Assembly (NCBI GenBank): GCA_024400295.1
Contig: JAKSNA010000012.1
Coordinates: 1 to 63,513, forward strand
DNA from: Bacteroidales bacterium
GTDB lineage: Bacteria > Bacteroidota > Bacteroidia > Bacteroidales > F082
DNA length: 63,513 nucleotides
Reading direction: 5' to 3'
The notes under the pieces were generated by a model, which had not been told where the DNA came from, made no database searches, and saw only the letters and a list, made by a program, of their open reading frames with translations. Shown here in pieces: positions 8,069 to 16,375 of the stretch (position 1 is its first letter; every line of letters starts with the position of its first letter). The translations under genes were made by a program, and so were the position numbers.

Positions 8069-9667
8069 TTAGTAAACAACCTTTTTGCAATACTTATTAT
8101 CTTGAGTATCAATGATTAACAAATACATTCTATTTGCTTTTTCAACATCACGAACCATCCCGTCAAGTTGGATATTGTTATCGCCTGGCATGAGGTTATG
8201 ATAATCTTTTCTGCATATTTCTTTTCCGTCAAACGAAACAAGACGAATGACCGCATCTGTCGGCTTGTCCAATTTTATCACACATAAGCTATTGTCATTC
8301 ATTGGATTAGGAGAAACGGTAACATTAATGTCATTGTTTACGACTTCATTCACTCCATAATCGCTCAGTTCGTAGCAGCCCATATCGATTCTGCCGTTAA
8401 AGATACGCGGACCGCCTTGAATGTCAGTTTCCGGAACGAAACAGCCTGTCATGTCGGCCAATCCGGAATCGACGCACGGACTGTTTTCAGTCAGTCTAAA
8501 ATCATGATTATCAGCGTTCACGAACAAAGGATCTTCATTTATCATATCACGATAGTATTCTTCGGTGTAGAAATCGGGGTTATGATAAATCGAGTCGAGA
8601 CCATATTGGACGTCGCCATTCTGGAACACCGGCCAGTTGTCGTCACCCCAGAGCCAAATCTGCGAGCCGTAGTAATATTCGTACTCATTACCGGAAAGGT
8701 CAGCATATATGGCATGGTTTCCGTAAATTATCGAGTTGTTAATCACAGGCTCTGAGCCGAAAGAGACCTGCATGCCGGCACCGCCGCCGCCACCGCAGAT
8801 ATTTTCAACAAGGGTGAAATTAGTGATTTCGGGGCTTGCCGTCGCCATGGCCATCCCGCCGCCGTAATGTATCACTTCGTTGTTGTAAGCCAGCACGTTA
8901 GACATTTTCACGTCAAGATGATTGCTTCGCTGGAGACCGAGTCCGCCGCCGTTTGTCGCAAAATTATTGTAGAAGACAGCCTTGTTCAGGACCACGCTAC
9001 AGCTGTCGAAACTGCAGCCGCCGCCATAGCCGGCAGGCAGGTAATTGTCGTGCGAGACGATATTTTCGACGACGACATCGCAGTTGATGAAGAAGAAGCC
9101 GCCGCCGTAGGTGTAACTGCCTTCATAACCATAGCCTTGATTGTTATACGCCTCACAGTCAACGACTTCCACATTTGAATGTGACGCATAGATTCCGCCG
9201 CCTTTCGCACGGAAGATATTGTCGTGAAACACGCAGTTGTGCACCTTGGCGTTTTGAACACTGATGAACCTGATATTTGCACCGTTGCCGCCGAGCGGGG
9301 TCTTGCCGTATGAGAAATCACAATATTTCAAGACGACATCGCCGCTTTTTCTGAACTCAATGCCGCCCCATCCGCCGTTAAGTATTTCATAATCAGCGAA
9401 TCCGGTCGTATCGGCGACGGAAAAAATTATCATATTGTCAGCTGTGCCCTCCGCGTTCAGCACACCTTCCACATTAATGCTGAAATTCTTCGAGGAAAGC
9501 ACATGCGTCCCAGGCTCAATAGTCAGATTATCAGTGACATATACATCACCCACAAGCATAATTGTACCATTCCACGTACCATTTTGTTCGCCAGACACTT
9601 CAGTAATTTGGGCGTTTACATTGTTTGCAAAAAACACCGCGACAAATAAAAATAAAACTTTACGCAT
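8069..9667 (-). CDS. Secreted right-handed beta-helix protein with T9SS sorting domain
   Basis: 532 residues from the ATG at 9667; signal peptide MRKVLFLFVAVFFANNVNAQ. The central part is a string of short parallel beta-helix coils rich in GGG and N-N turns (choice-of-anchor Q / pectate-lyase-like), ending in DSGLADMTG and GRIDMGCYE. The last 80 residues (VSPNPMNDNSL to CKKVVY) form a type A T9SS C-terminal sorting domain. Expected to cross the outer membrane by the type IX system and stay on the surface or be released. No catalytic residues of a polysaccharide lyase can be assigned, so its role (adhesion or glycan binding) is open. It heads the transcript that continues into the YfhO gene. 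Confidence 0.85.
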   Translation of the reverse strand: MRKVLFLFVAVFFANNVNAQITEVSGEQNGTWNGTIMLVGDVYVTDNLTIEPGTHVLSSKNFSINVEGVLNAEGTADNMIIFSVADTTGFADYEILNGGWGGIEFRKSGDVVLKYCDFSYGKTPLGGNGANIRFISVQNAKVHNCVFHDNIFRAKGGGIYASHSNVEVVDCEAYNNQGYGYEGSYTYGGGFFFINCDVVVENIVSHDNYLPAGYGGGCSFDSCSVVLNKAVFYNNFATNGGGLGLQRSNHLDVKMSNVLAYNNEVIHYGGGMAMATASPEITNFTLVENICGGGGGAGMQVSFGSEPVINNSIIYGNHAIYADLSGNEYEYYYGSQIWLWGDDNWPVFQNGDVQYGLDSIYHNPDFYTEEYYRDMINEDPLFVNADNHDFRLTENSPCVDSGLADMTGCFVPETDIQGGPRIFNGRIDMGCYELSDYGVNEVVNNDINVTVSPNPMNDNSLCVIKLDKPTDAVIRLVSFDGKEICRKDYHNLMPGDNNIQLDGMVRDVEKANRMYLLIIDTQDNKYCKKVVY

Positions 9668-9732
9668 AATACCTGATATTTTAATCGTCAAAAATACACA
9701 ATTTCGGCTTACGAAAGTTCGTTTTTTTTTAC

Positions 9733-9740
9733 TATTTTTG
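9733..9740 (+). promoter_or_regulatory. -7 box (TATTTTTG) only 4 nt before an ATG
   Basis: The box ends 4 nt upstream of the ATG at 9745. With the usual Bacteroidota spacing the transcript would start at or next to the A of the start codon, giving a leaderless mRNA. Confidence 0.6.
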
Positions 9741-9744
9741 CGGC

Positions 9745-11451
9745 ATGAAAAAAAGCATATATTACATACTCTTGTTTGCTATAACATTGATTGTCAATGG
9801 TTGTGCAAATGCTGTTTCCCCAAGTGGAGGTCCCAAAGACGTTTTTCCTCCAGTTGTCGTGGAAACCAATCCCGAAAACTTCTCGAGAAATATCAAAAAC
9901 AAAACAATTCACATCACCTTCGATGAGTTCGTCACGCTTGACAACGCGAGCAAGAACATCTTGATTTCCCCGCCGCAGAAAAAATCCCCTGATTTCCGCT
10001 TGAACGGCAAGGTTCTCACCATAAAATTCGAAGACGAGTTAAGACCTGAGACGACATACTCCATCAATTTCGGGTCAGCGATTAAGGATTTACATGAAGG
10101 TAACGTGTTGAAAGACTATGTATTTACGTTTTCAACAGGCGACACCATCGACTCGCTTTCGTTAGTCGGAAAGACCATCTCGGCGGAGACGTTGAAAGAA
10201 GGCGAGGACTTTTACGTCATGCTTTACGCCGATGAAAACGACACTCTCCCACTCGACTCGCTCCCGTATTCAGTGATGCCGAATTATGTGACAAAATCCG
10301 ACAAAAACGGCAAATTCATGCTGACAGGCCTCGCTGACAAAAACTACCTGCTCTTCGCCTTGAAAGACGCAAACTCAAACATGATTTACGACATCCCGAA
10401 TGAGGAGATTGGATTTTTCAGTGAGCTTGTCAGCCCACAGTACATTCCACATAATCAAGTGATTACAGATTCTACAGTTGTTCTGCCAAAAATTGATACG
10501 GTGATATATCAGCTGAATACTTTCGTCCAAGAGGATTCGGTGCAGAAAGTTTTCAAGAAAGAACTCGTTGAAGACGGGCTATTGCGTTTTGCATTCCGCT
10601 ATCCTGCTGACAATGTGAGTTTTGGCATCTGTGAAGAACTGCCCGACAGTTTCAGTATCATGAAAGTGTTTTCGCCGAGAAAAGACACGATTTCGTTCTA
10701 TTTCACGCCGGTGAAAGACAGTCTTTGGATCAGCATGAGCTATGACACCATCAACGACACTACGCATTACAGTCTGAAGCCACGTGTTTCGGTGAAGCCT
10801 AACAGGCGCAATGCCAAAGAACAAGAGGCTGTCAAGCGACTTGGGGTTTTAAGCAACGCCAAAGGCGGAAAACTGAAGCCGGAGCATCCGCTAATCCTCT
10901 CATTCAAAGAACCTGTCGTTGATGTCGTGATGCGCGACACGATGTGGTTCATTGATGGTAAAGACACTATTTTCAATGACTTACGGTTTACAAAATACGA
11001 TAAATACGGTTTCAGGTTTAAAGTTGAGAAAGATTTCAAACCCGAAGGAAAATACAAAATCATCATTCCGGACTCGGTCTTTTTCGGCATCAGCGGGCTG
11101 ACGAACGACACGACAAAATTAGACATCACGGTGCCTGAAATATCGCAATACGGCAACATTTACATCACGGTAGAAGTGCCTGAAAACGTGCCGCAAGCAG
11201 TCGTTCAACTGTTAAGCGGCGAAAAAATCCTTGACAGCAAAATCATCAAGGAAACACAAGAGATTGAATTTGAATATCTTGACGCAGGGAAATACAAATT
11301 GAAAGCGATCCTTGACACAGACTCAAACGGACTGTGGAGCCCTGGCAATTTCATCAAAAAGATGCAGCCGGAAAAAATTGTTTTCTACAAGACAGAACTT
11401 GAAGTCAAGGCAAACTGGGATATTGACTTAGACGAACCTTGGGAGCTTTAA
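9745..11451 (+). CDS. Ig-like (Big_5) domain lipoprotein
   Basis: 568 residues. Lipoprotein signal MKKSIYYILLFAITLIVNGC with Cys20, then SPSGGPKDVFPP and a Big_5-type Ig-like domain (about residues 35-130: ITFDEFVTLDN, LNGKVLTIKF, TYSINFGSAIKD). The rest is beta-rich, with further Ig-like segments. This architecture is common and conserved in Bacteroidota, normally without known function; it is likely an outer-membrane or periplasmic protein. No later ATG would keep the lipobox, so the start at 9745 is firm even though the promoter is only a few bases away. The adenine deaminase gene follows after 27 nt. Confidence 0.8.
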   Translation: MKKSIYYILLFAITLIVNGCANAVSPSGGPKDVFPPVVVETNPENFSRNIKNKTIHITFDEFVTLDNASKNILISPPQKKSPDFRLNGKVLTIKFEDELRPETTYSINFGSAIKDLHEGNVLKDYVFTFSTGDTIDSLSLVGKTISAETLKEGEDFYVMLYADENDTLPLDSLPYSVMPNYVTKSDKNGKFMLTGLADKNYLLFALKDANSNMIYDIPNEEIGFFSELVSPQYIPHNQVITDSTVVLPKIDTVIYQLNTFVQEDSVQKVFKKELVEDGLLRFAFRYPADNVSFGICEELPDSFSIMKVFSPRKDTISFYFTPVKDSLWISMSYDTINDTTHYSLKPRVSVKPNRRNAKEQEAVKRLGVLSNAKGGKLKPEHPLILSFKEPVVDVVMRDTMWFIDGKDTIFNDLRFTKYDKYGFRFKVEKDFKPEGKYKIIIPDSVFFGISGLTNDTTKLDITVPEISQYGNIYITVEVPENVPQAVVQLLSGEKILDSKIIKETQEIEFEYLDAGKYKLKAILDTDSNGLWSPGNFIKKMQPEKIVFYKTELEVKANWDIDLDEPWEL

Positions 11452-11478
11452 ATTGTTGATAATTAAAAATTAAGGAAT

Positions 11479-13071
11479 ATGAAGATTTCAGGAAAGATAA
11501 TGGATATTGTCGGAAGAAGAATGTTTCCAGGAATTATTACAGTTGAAAACGGCAAGATTACTGACATCGTTGAGGAGCCTAACGACGAGACACGTATTAT
11601 CATGCCCGGCTTTGTTGACTCGCACATCCACATCGAAAGCTCTATGCTCGTGCCGTCGGAGTTCGCGAGGATGGCGGTGGTCCACGGCAGCGTCGGGGCG
11701 GTATGCGACCCGCATGAGATAGCCAACGTATTGGGCATCAACGGAGTGCGTTTCATGATTGACAACGGAAAACGCGTCCCGTTCAAATTCCATTTCGGCG
11801 CGCCGAGCTGCGTCCCGGCCACGACATTCGAGACTTCCGGCGCGGTCCTCGACCACAACGACATCGAGACATTGATGTCGATGGACGACATCTACTTCCT
11901 CGGGGAAATGATGAATTACCCAGGGGTCATCTTCAATGACGAAGAGGTTCACCTGAAACTCGAAGCCGCAAGACGACACAACAAGCCCATCGACGGACAC
12001 GCGCCGGGCGTGACTGGAGACGACGCAAGGAAATACGCATCGGCAGGCATCACAACCGACCACGAATGCTACACTCTTGAAGAGGCACTTGAGAAAGTCA
12101 AACTCGGTATGAAAATCCTGATCCGCGAAGGCAGCGCGGCCAAGAACTTCGACGCCCTCGTGCCGCTTTTCAACATCTGCCCTGACAAAATAATGTTCTG
12201 CACCGACGACTGTCACCCCGACGACCTCGTCAAATATCATATAAATAATTCGGTAAAACGAGCAATATCATTGGGTTACGACAAGTTCGACGTAATCAGA
12301 GCAGCGACAGCAGCACCTGTTGAACATTACAAAATGAACATCGGCCTTCTTCAGAAAAACGACCCCGCTGACTTCATCGTCATTGACAACTTCGAGAATT
12401 TCAATGTGTTGCAGACTTTCATCAATGGTGAACTCGTTGCCGAAAACGGAGAGAGCAGACTCAAACATCTTGCGACAATTCCAATCAATAACTTCGGCGC
12501 GAAGCCAGTCACTGCCGATGACTTTTACGTTGAGGATAACGACGAGAAAGTCAACGCGATAGAGGTCATCCCCGGGCAGTTGGTCACAAACAAGATCATT
12601 GTTGACCGTCACGACGCCGACATCTTGAAAATCGCGGTGATAAACAGATACCAGAAGTCGAAGCCGGCAGTAGGTTACATCAAAGGTTTCGGGTTGAAGA
12701 GAGGAGCCTTGGCGTCGAGCATCGCCCACGACAGCCATAATATTGTCGTTGTCGGTTGCAGCGATGAAGACATGGCAGCCGCTGTAAATCAGATAGTTAT
12801 GCAGAAAGGCGGCATCACTGCGTATTCAAAGGAAGTGTGTACTACGATGCCCATGCCTGTGGCAGGACTTATGAACAACAGCGACGGTTACATGGTCGCG
12901 GAGGCATACAAAAATGTCTATAGGTTCGCAAAGAGCCTCGGCACCACGCTCAACGCTCCGTTCATGACGATGGCTTTCATGGCACTGTTAGTCATCCCGT
13001 CGTTGAAACTCAGTGACAAAGGACTTTTCGACGGAGAGAAATTCCAGTTCGAGAAACTGATGGCGGAGTGA
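11479..13071 (+). CDS. ade: Adenine deaminase
   Basis: 530 residues, the usual length for the AdeC type of the amidohydrolase superfamily. The enzyme turns adenine into hypoxanthine plus ammonia in purine salvage, in the cytosol. Visible motifs: metal-binding H-x-H in GFVDSHIHIESS (His49, His51), HFGAPSCVPAT, DGHAPG near residue 175, TDHECY near 195 and the metal Asp in CTDDCHPDD near 241. The C-terminal adenine-deaminase-specific domain (GFGLKRGALASSIAHDSHN, CTTMPMPVAGLM) is complete. It probably shares the promoter at 9733. No frameshift or missing residue seen. Confidence 0.95.
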   Translation: MKISGKIMDIVGRRMFPGIITVENGKITDIVEEPNDETRIIMPGFVDSHIHIESSMLVPSEFARMAVVHGSVGAVCDPHEIANVLGINGVRFMIDNGKRVPFKFHFGAPSCVPATTFETSGAVLDHNDIETLMSMDDIYFLGEMMNYPGVIFNDEEVHLKLEAARRHNKPIDGHAPGVTGDDARKYASAGITTDHECYTLEEALEKVKLGMKILIREGSAAKNFDALVPLFNICPDKIMFCTDDCHPDDLVKYHINNSVKRAISLGYDKFDVIRAATAAPVEHYKMNIGLLQKNDPADFIVIDNFENFNVLQTFINGELVAENGESRLKHLATIPINNFGAKPVTADDFYVEDNDEKVNAIEVIPGQLVTNKIIVDRHDADILKIAVINRYQKSKPAVGYIKGFGLKRGALASSIAHDSHNIVVVGCSDEDMAAAVNQIVMQKGGITAYSKEVCTTMPMPVAGLMNNSDGYMVAEAYKNVYRFAKSLGTTLNAPFMTMAFMALLVIPSLKLSDKGLFDGEKFQFEKLMAE

Positions 13072-13086
13072 CAGAGACCATGAGGT

Positions 13087-13163
13087 TTCACCACGAATCG
13101 CACGAATTTTCACGAATTTATACTCAAACTCCTAATCACCTCAAACTCCTAATCTCCTCAATC
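13087..13163. repeat. Composite intergenic repeat, second copy
   Basis: CACGAAT-type units (three) followed by 17-bp tandem units (about CTCAAACTCCTAATCAC) in the same order as 5498-5611. It separates the convergent ends of ade and the rlmI-like gene. Confidence 0.7.
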
Positions 13164-13167
13164 TCCT

Positions 13168-14361
13168 TCACCCTATTTGAAGGACAAGACCTTTGAGATA
13201 AGCGCCTTCGGGGTGGTAGATGTTTATCGGATGGTCTTCGGGCTGTGAGAGTTGGTGCAGGATTCTGACTTTTCTGCCGGTTTCGATTGCCGCTGCCATC
13301 ACGATGCTTTGGAACTGAGCCTTGTCAACGGCTTGCGAGCAGCTGAAAGTGAACAGCAGTCCGCCGTCTTTTATCTTCTTGATCGCCTCTTTGTTGATGA
13401 ATTTATATCCGAGAAGCCCTCGGTGCAGTGATTTGTGATTCTTTGCGAACGCCGGCGGGTCGAGGATAATCATATCAAATTGATTTTCAGGCATATTCTG
13501 AAGATACAGCTTAGCATCTTCATCGATGCTCGGATTCGCTCCGGTCGAGAATCCGTTCAATTCGATATTCTTTTCACAGATTGCTATCGCTTTTTTCGAG
13601 CAATCGACGGAGACGACCTGTCTTGCGCCACCTTGTAATGCTGTCACGGAGAAGCCGCCGGTGTAGCAGAAAGTGTTCAGCACGGTGCGGTCTTTCGCGA
13701 GTCTTCTCACCAGATCGCGGTTGAAACGCTGGTCGAGGAAGAAACCTGTCTTCTGGCCTTCTTCCCAGTCAACCAGAAACTTGGAGTCGTTTTCAAGAAC
13801 AAAGTCCTCGCATTTTCCGCCAAGGAGATAGCCGTCATCAACAGCGTCCTTGCCCATTCGTTGCATGGCTTCCGAACTCTTGTTGTAAATAGCTTCGAGC
13901 TTCAAATCAGGAATAGCCTCAAGTGCAAGAGCTACCGCCTTGATGTTCAACGCCATTCCTTCAGTCTGAGCCTGAATGACAGCGGTCTTTCCATAAATAT
14001 CAACGATAAGTCCAGGGAGTCCGTCGCCTTCGGAATGGACGAGCCGGTAGCAGTTTGTATGTTGATTGTCAACGAATCCGAGAGCTTTACGTGTCTCGAA
14101 GGCGGCGTTGAGGCGTTGCTGCCAGAACATCGCGCCGATTTTTGTATTCTCGAATGAGAGGAGTTTCACGGCGATATTGCCTGCCTCGCAGAAGCCTGTG
14201 CCGATAATCTCATCGTTATTGTCTGTAACTGTCACAACATCACCGGCTTGAAGGCCTTCGGGACCTGATTCTATAGCACCGGAGAAAATCCACGGATGGA
14301 AACGCCTCACGGCATCGTCTTTGCCTTTGTGAAGCTTGATAACGGGGTATAACGGAGTCAT
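13168..14361 (-). CDS. rlmI: Class I rRNA methyltransferase, RlmI type (23S rRNA m5C)
   Basis: 397 residues. N-terminal PUA domain (HKGKDDAVRRFHPWIFSGAI, residues about 10-75), then a RlmI middle domain and a Rossmann methyltransferase with FCYTGGFSVTAL (SAM site) and ILDPPAFAKNHKS (catalytic loop), ending EGAYLKGLVLQ. In E. coli RlmI makes m5C1962 of 23S rRNA; the same activity is likely but the target base was not tested. A promoter box lies 22 nt upstream of the ATG. Transcribed alone; convergent with ade. Confidence 0.88.
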   Translation of the reverse strand: MTPLYPVIKLHKGKDDAVRRFHPWIFSGAIESGPEGLQAGDVVTVTDNNDEIIGTGFCEAGNIAVKLLSFENTKIGAMFWQQRLNAAFETRKALGFVDNQHTNCYRLVHSEGDGLPGLIVDIYGKTAVIQAQTEGMALNIKAVALALEAIPDLKLEAIYNKSSEAMQRMGKDAVDDGYLLGGKCEDFVLENDSKFLVDWEEGQKTGFFLDQRFNRDLVRRLAKDRTVLNTFCYTGGFSVTALQGGARQVVSVDCSKKAIAICEKNIELNGFSTGANPSIDEDAKLYLQNMPENQFDMIILDPPAFAKNHKSLHRGLLGYKFINKEAIKKIKDGGLLFTFSCSQAVDKAQFQSIVMAAAIETGRKVRILHQLSQPEDHPINIYHPEGAYLKGLVLQIG

Positions 14362-14383
14362 GATATTCAGAATTTAAATCTCG

Positions 14384-14391
14384 CAAAGATA
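14384..14391 (-). promoter_or_regulatory. -7 box (TATCTTTG) of the rlmI-like gene
   Basis: TATCTTTGCGAG on the minus strand, 22 nt from the ATG at 14361. Confidence 0.7.
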
Positions 14392-14402
14392 CTGATTTTT
14401 CT

Positions 14403-14891
14403 TTATTTGCTTAGTCTTTCAATTGTTTTTGTTGTGGAAAAACCTTCCACAAGATCGATTGTCTCGACGCGACCGCCTTTCGCCATCACGATGTCGTAGC
14501 CGACGATGTCTTCAGGTTTGTAGTCGCTGCCTTTCACGAGGACATCGGGCTGCACCTTATTAATTAATTGGTAGGGCGTATCTTCATCGAAAAGCGTCAC
14601 CGCGCTGACAAATTCCAACGCGGCGAGCACGAAGGCGCGGGCTTTCTCATCGTTGACGGGGCGTGTAGGGCCTTTCAACCGTTTCACCGAAGCATCGGTG
14701 TTCAAGCCGATTATCAGGACATCGCCTTTCGCGGCGGCTTTTGAGAGATATTCAACATGACCGAGGTGCAGGATGTCGAAACAGCCGTTGGAAAACACTA
14801 TCTTCTTCCCGCTTCGGCGACATTCCACAAGCCATTTTTCGAGGCCTTCTCCGTCAAGGATTTTGCTGTTGATATTCTTGAAATAGTCCAT
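14403..14891 (-). CDS. rfaE2: D-glycero-beta-D-manno-heptose 1-phosphate adenylyltransferase
   Basis: 162 residues from the ATG at 14891 (MDYFKNINSK); a TTG two codons upstream is unlikely. Cytidylyltransferase-like fold with FSNGCFDILHLGHVEYL (H-x-G-H at 42-45), GLNTDASVKRLKGPTRPV and VKGSDYKPED, and the C-terminal STTKTIERL. It matches the stand-alone C-terminal half of HldE. It activates heptose 1-phosphate to ADP-heptose for LPS inner-core synthesis. It follows the membrane-protein gene 14959-15939 in the same direction and is probably co-transcribed with it. Confidence 0.92.
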   Translation of the reverse strand: MDYFKNINSKILDGEGLEKWLVECRRSGKKIVFSNGCFDILHLGHVEYLSKAAAKGDVLIIGLNTDASVKRLKGPTRPVNDEKARAFVLAALEFVSAVTLFDEDTPYQLINKVQPDVLVKGSDYKPEDIVGYDIVMAKGGRVETIDLVEGFSTTKTIERLSK

Positions 14892-14919
14892 AATCAAATT
14901 TTTTTAATATATTTTTAAC

Positions 14920-14958
14920 ACAAGTTGCACAAGTTCATATCACAAGTGTCACAAGTTT
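14920..14958. repeat. CACAAGT intergenic repeat
   Basis: Several CACAAGTT/CACAAGTG words fill the gap between two minus-strand genes; the same word is repeated at 40579-40638. Confidence 0.5.
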
Positions 14959-15939
14959 TTAATTTAAAGGTTTTCTTTTATCAAAAAACATCATAACGAC
15001 ATAAGCCACGACTCCGGTGATGATGTAAAAAATCATCTGCGAGCCGTGGTTTAATGCTGCAAAGGAGCCGGCGGTCTGCTCGGAGATTTCGTAGAAACCG
15101 CTCAGCAGCGTTATGCAGATGAAATGATATGTGCCGATGCCGCCTGGGACGGGTGCTACGACGCCCAATGTTGCGATTCCGAGAAGCGTGACGGCCTCAA
15201 CGAAACCGAGTTGCGACGTCTCGCCCAGCATGTAAAACGGCAGCCATGTCATGACGACATAAAAGCCCCATACGCCTAAAGTGTAAAGGACAAAACGCCA
15301 CTTCCTTTTCATCGTGACGACGCTCTTTATTCCATCGACGAAGCCGTGCCAGATTCTGGCGAGCCTCCTGCTTCTCCTGCAAAGCCTGATGATGACGATT
15401 ACGGAAACGACGGCCGCCGCCGCTGCGGCAACGCCAAGAAGGATGTTATCTCTCACCTTATTAATTAATGGTATCATCCACGATGTGATGAGGCTTCCGA
15501 GTAGCTGCCATTGGAATACGATTACCAAGAATGCGAGCAGGAGCAGCACGCACAGGTCGATGATGCGTTCGGAGACAACGCTGCCGAGGTTTTTGTCGAA
15601 CGGGATGTTCTCCCTGCGTTTTAGGACGGAGCAGCGCACCACTTCGCCGAGGCGCGGGAAGATGCAGTTGGCTAGATATGCTATCAGCACAGCACCGTAT
15701 GTCGATGACGCACGCGTCTTGCAGCCCATCGCCTCAATCTGGATGTTCCAGCGCAACGCCCTGAAAAACAATGAGGCGGCGAGGCACAGCAGACTCAACA
15801 AAAGCCATGATATTTTGGCGGTTTTCACGTCGTTCCAGAGCCCGTGCAGATCAACGTTGCGGAAACTGAACCACAGCAGAGCAAGTCCGAGAGCGAGAAA
15901 CGCCATGTAAGACAATGACTTAGAAATCTTTTTATTCAT
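14959..15939 (-). CDS. Lysylphosphatidylglycerol synthase TM-region / flippase-like membrane protein
   Basis: 326 residues with about eight transmembrane helices. LLSLLCLAASLFFRALRWN, LIAYLANCIFPRLGEVVRC (the NxxxPRxGE motif), VSERIIDL and APVPGGIGTYHF are diagnostic of the UPF0104 / LPG-synthase transmembrane (flippase-like) family. No cytoplasmic aminoacyl-transfer domain is present, so it is not a full MprF. It probably moves a lipid or lipid-linked sugar across the inner membrane. A promoter box sits 16 nt before the ATG; rfaE2 follows. Confidence 0.85.
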   Translation of the reverse strand: MNKKISKSLSYMAFLALGLALLWFSFRNVDLHGLWNDVKTAKISWLLLSLLCLAASLFFRALRWNIQIEAMGCKTRASSTYGAVLIAYLANCIFPRLGEVVRCSVLKRRENIPFDKNLGSVVSERIIDLCVLLLLAFLVIVFQWQLLGSLITSWMIPLINKVRDNILLGVAAAAAAVVSVIVIIRLCRRSRRLARIWHGFVDGIKSVVTMKRKWRFVLYTLGVWGFYVVMTWLPFYMLGETSQLGFVEAVTLLGIATLGVVAPVPGGIGTYHFICITLLSGFYEISEQTAGSFAALNHGSQMIFYIITGVVAYVVMMFFDKRKPLN

Positions 15940-15955
15940 AATTCAAAAAACTTTG

Positions 15956-15963
15956 CAAATTTA
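15956..15963 (-). promoter_or_regulatory. -7 box (TAAATTTG) of the flippase-like gene
   Basis: On the minus strand, 16 nt from the ATG at 15939; divergent from the tRNA promoter. Confidence 0.55.
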
Positions 15964-16005
15964 CATAATTAGAAAATATAAATGGCGGCAGATTGAAAAA
16001 ATTAG

Positions 16006-16013
16006 TATCTTTG
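16006..16013 (+). promoter_or_regulatory. -7 box (TATCTTTG) of tRNA-Arg
   Basis: 14 nt before the first base of the tRNA. Confidence 0.7.
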
Positions 16014-16027
16014 CAGCCGAAAAAAAT

Positions 16028-16099
16028 GCCCCGGTAGTTCAACGGATAGAACGGAAGTTTCCTAAACTTTAGATTTGGGTTCGATTCCCAGCTGGGGTA
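16028..16099 (+). tRNA. tRNA-Arg (anticodon CCT)
   Basis: Cloverleaf folded by hand: acceptor GCCCCGG with CTGGGGT (two G-U pairs), D-arm GTTC/GAAC, anticodon stem GAAGT/ACTTT with loop TTCCTAA (anticodon CCT, reads AGG), variable AGAT, T-arm TTGGG/CCCAG with loop TTCGATT, discriminator A. No CCA is encoded. A terminator follows at once. The accessory ATPase gene at 16376 begins downstream, but no repeated tRNA 3' end is seen, so there is no evidence that it is an integration site. Confidence 0.93.
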
Positions 16100-16108
16100 C
16101 TTCACCAC

Positions 16109-16147
16109 AAGGTTAAAATATTGTATTTCAATGTTTTAACCTTTTTT
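16109..16147 (+). terminator. Terminator after tRNA-Arg
   Basis: Stem of about 14 bp (AGGTTAAAATATTG against CAATGTTTTAACCT, one G-U) with loop TATTT and a run of six T. The 200 bases that follow (16150-16345) are AT-rich and hold no gene I can support. Confidence 0.85.
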
Positions 16148-16351
16148 ATTTTAAAAACTGATTGCCTGAAAATGTTTTTCAGCATCAGATCATGTCCTTG
16201 AAAAATTTCATTATCCGAAAAATATTCAACAGTATCATAAATATCAATTTTAGTCTGCAAATTGACCAATATATTGAAGTTTTAAATTTTGGCTAAAATA
16301 CAGACCTAAATTAATTGTTATAAATTTCGGCTTATATATTGACTAAAATTG

Positions 16352-16359
16352 TATTTTTG
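16352..16359 (+). promoter_or_regulatory. -7 box (TATTTTTG) of the ATPase gene
   Basis: 16 nt before the ATG at 16376. It overlaps a possible upstream TTG start, which rules that start out. Confidence 0.65.
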
Positions 16360-16375
16360 CAAAAAAAAATCGGAT

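Noticed and set aside
16150..16260. Possible minus-strand gene fragment (NEIFQGHDLMLKNIF)
   Set aside because: No start codon, bounded by a stop, AT-rich; could be chance.
16028..16375. tRNA-Arg as integration site for the following ATPase gene
   Set aside because: No repeated tRNA 3' end and no integrase; a terminator separates them.
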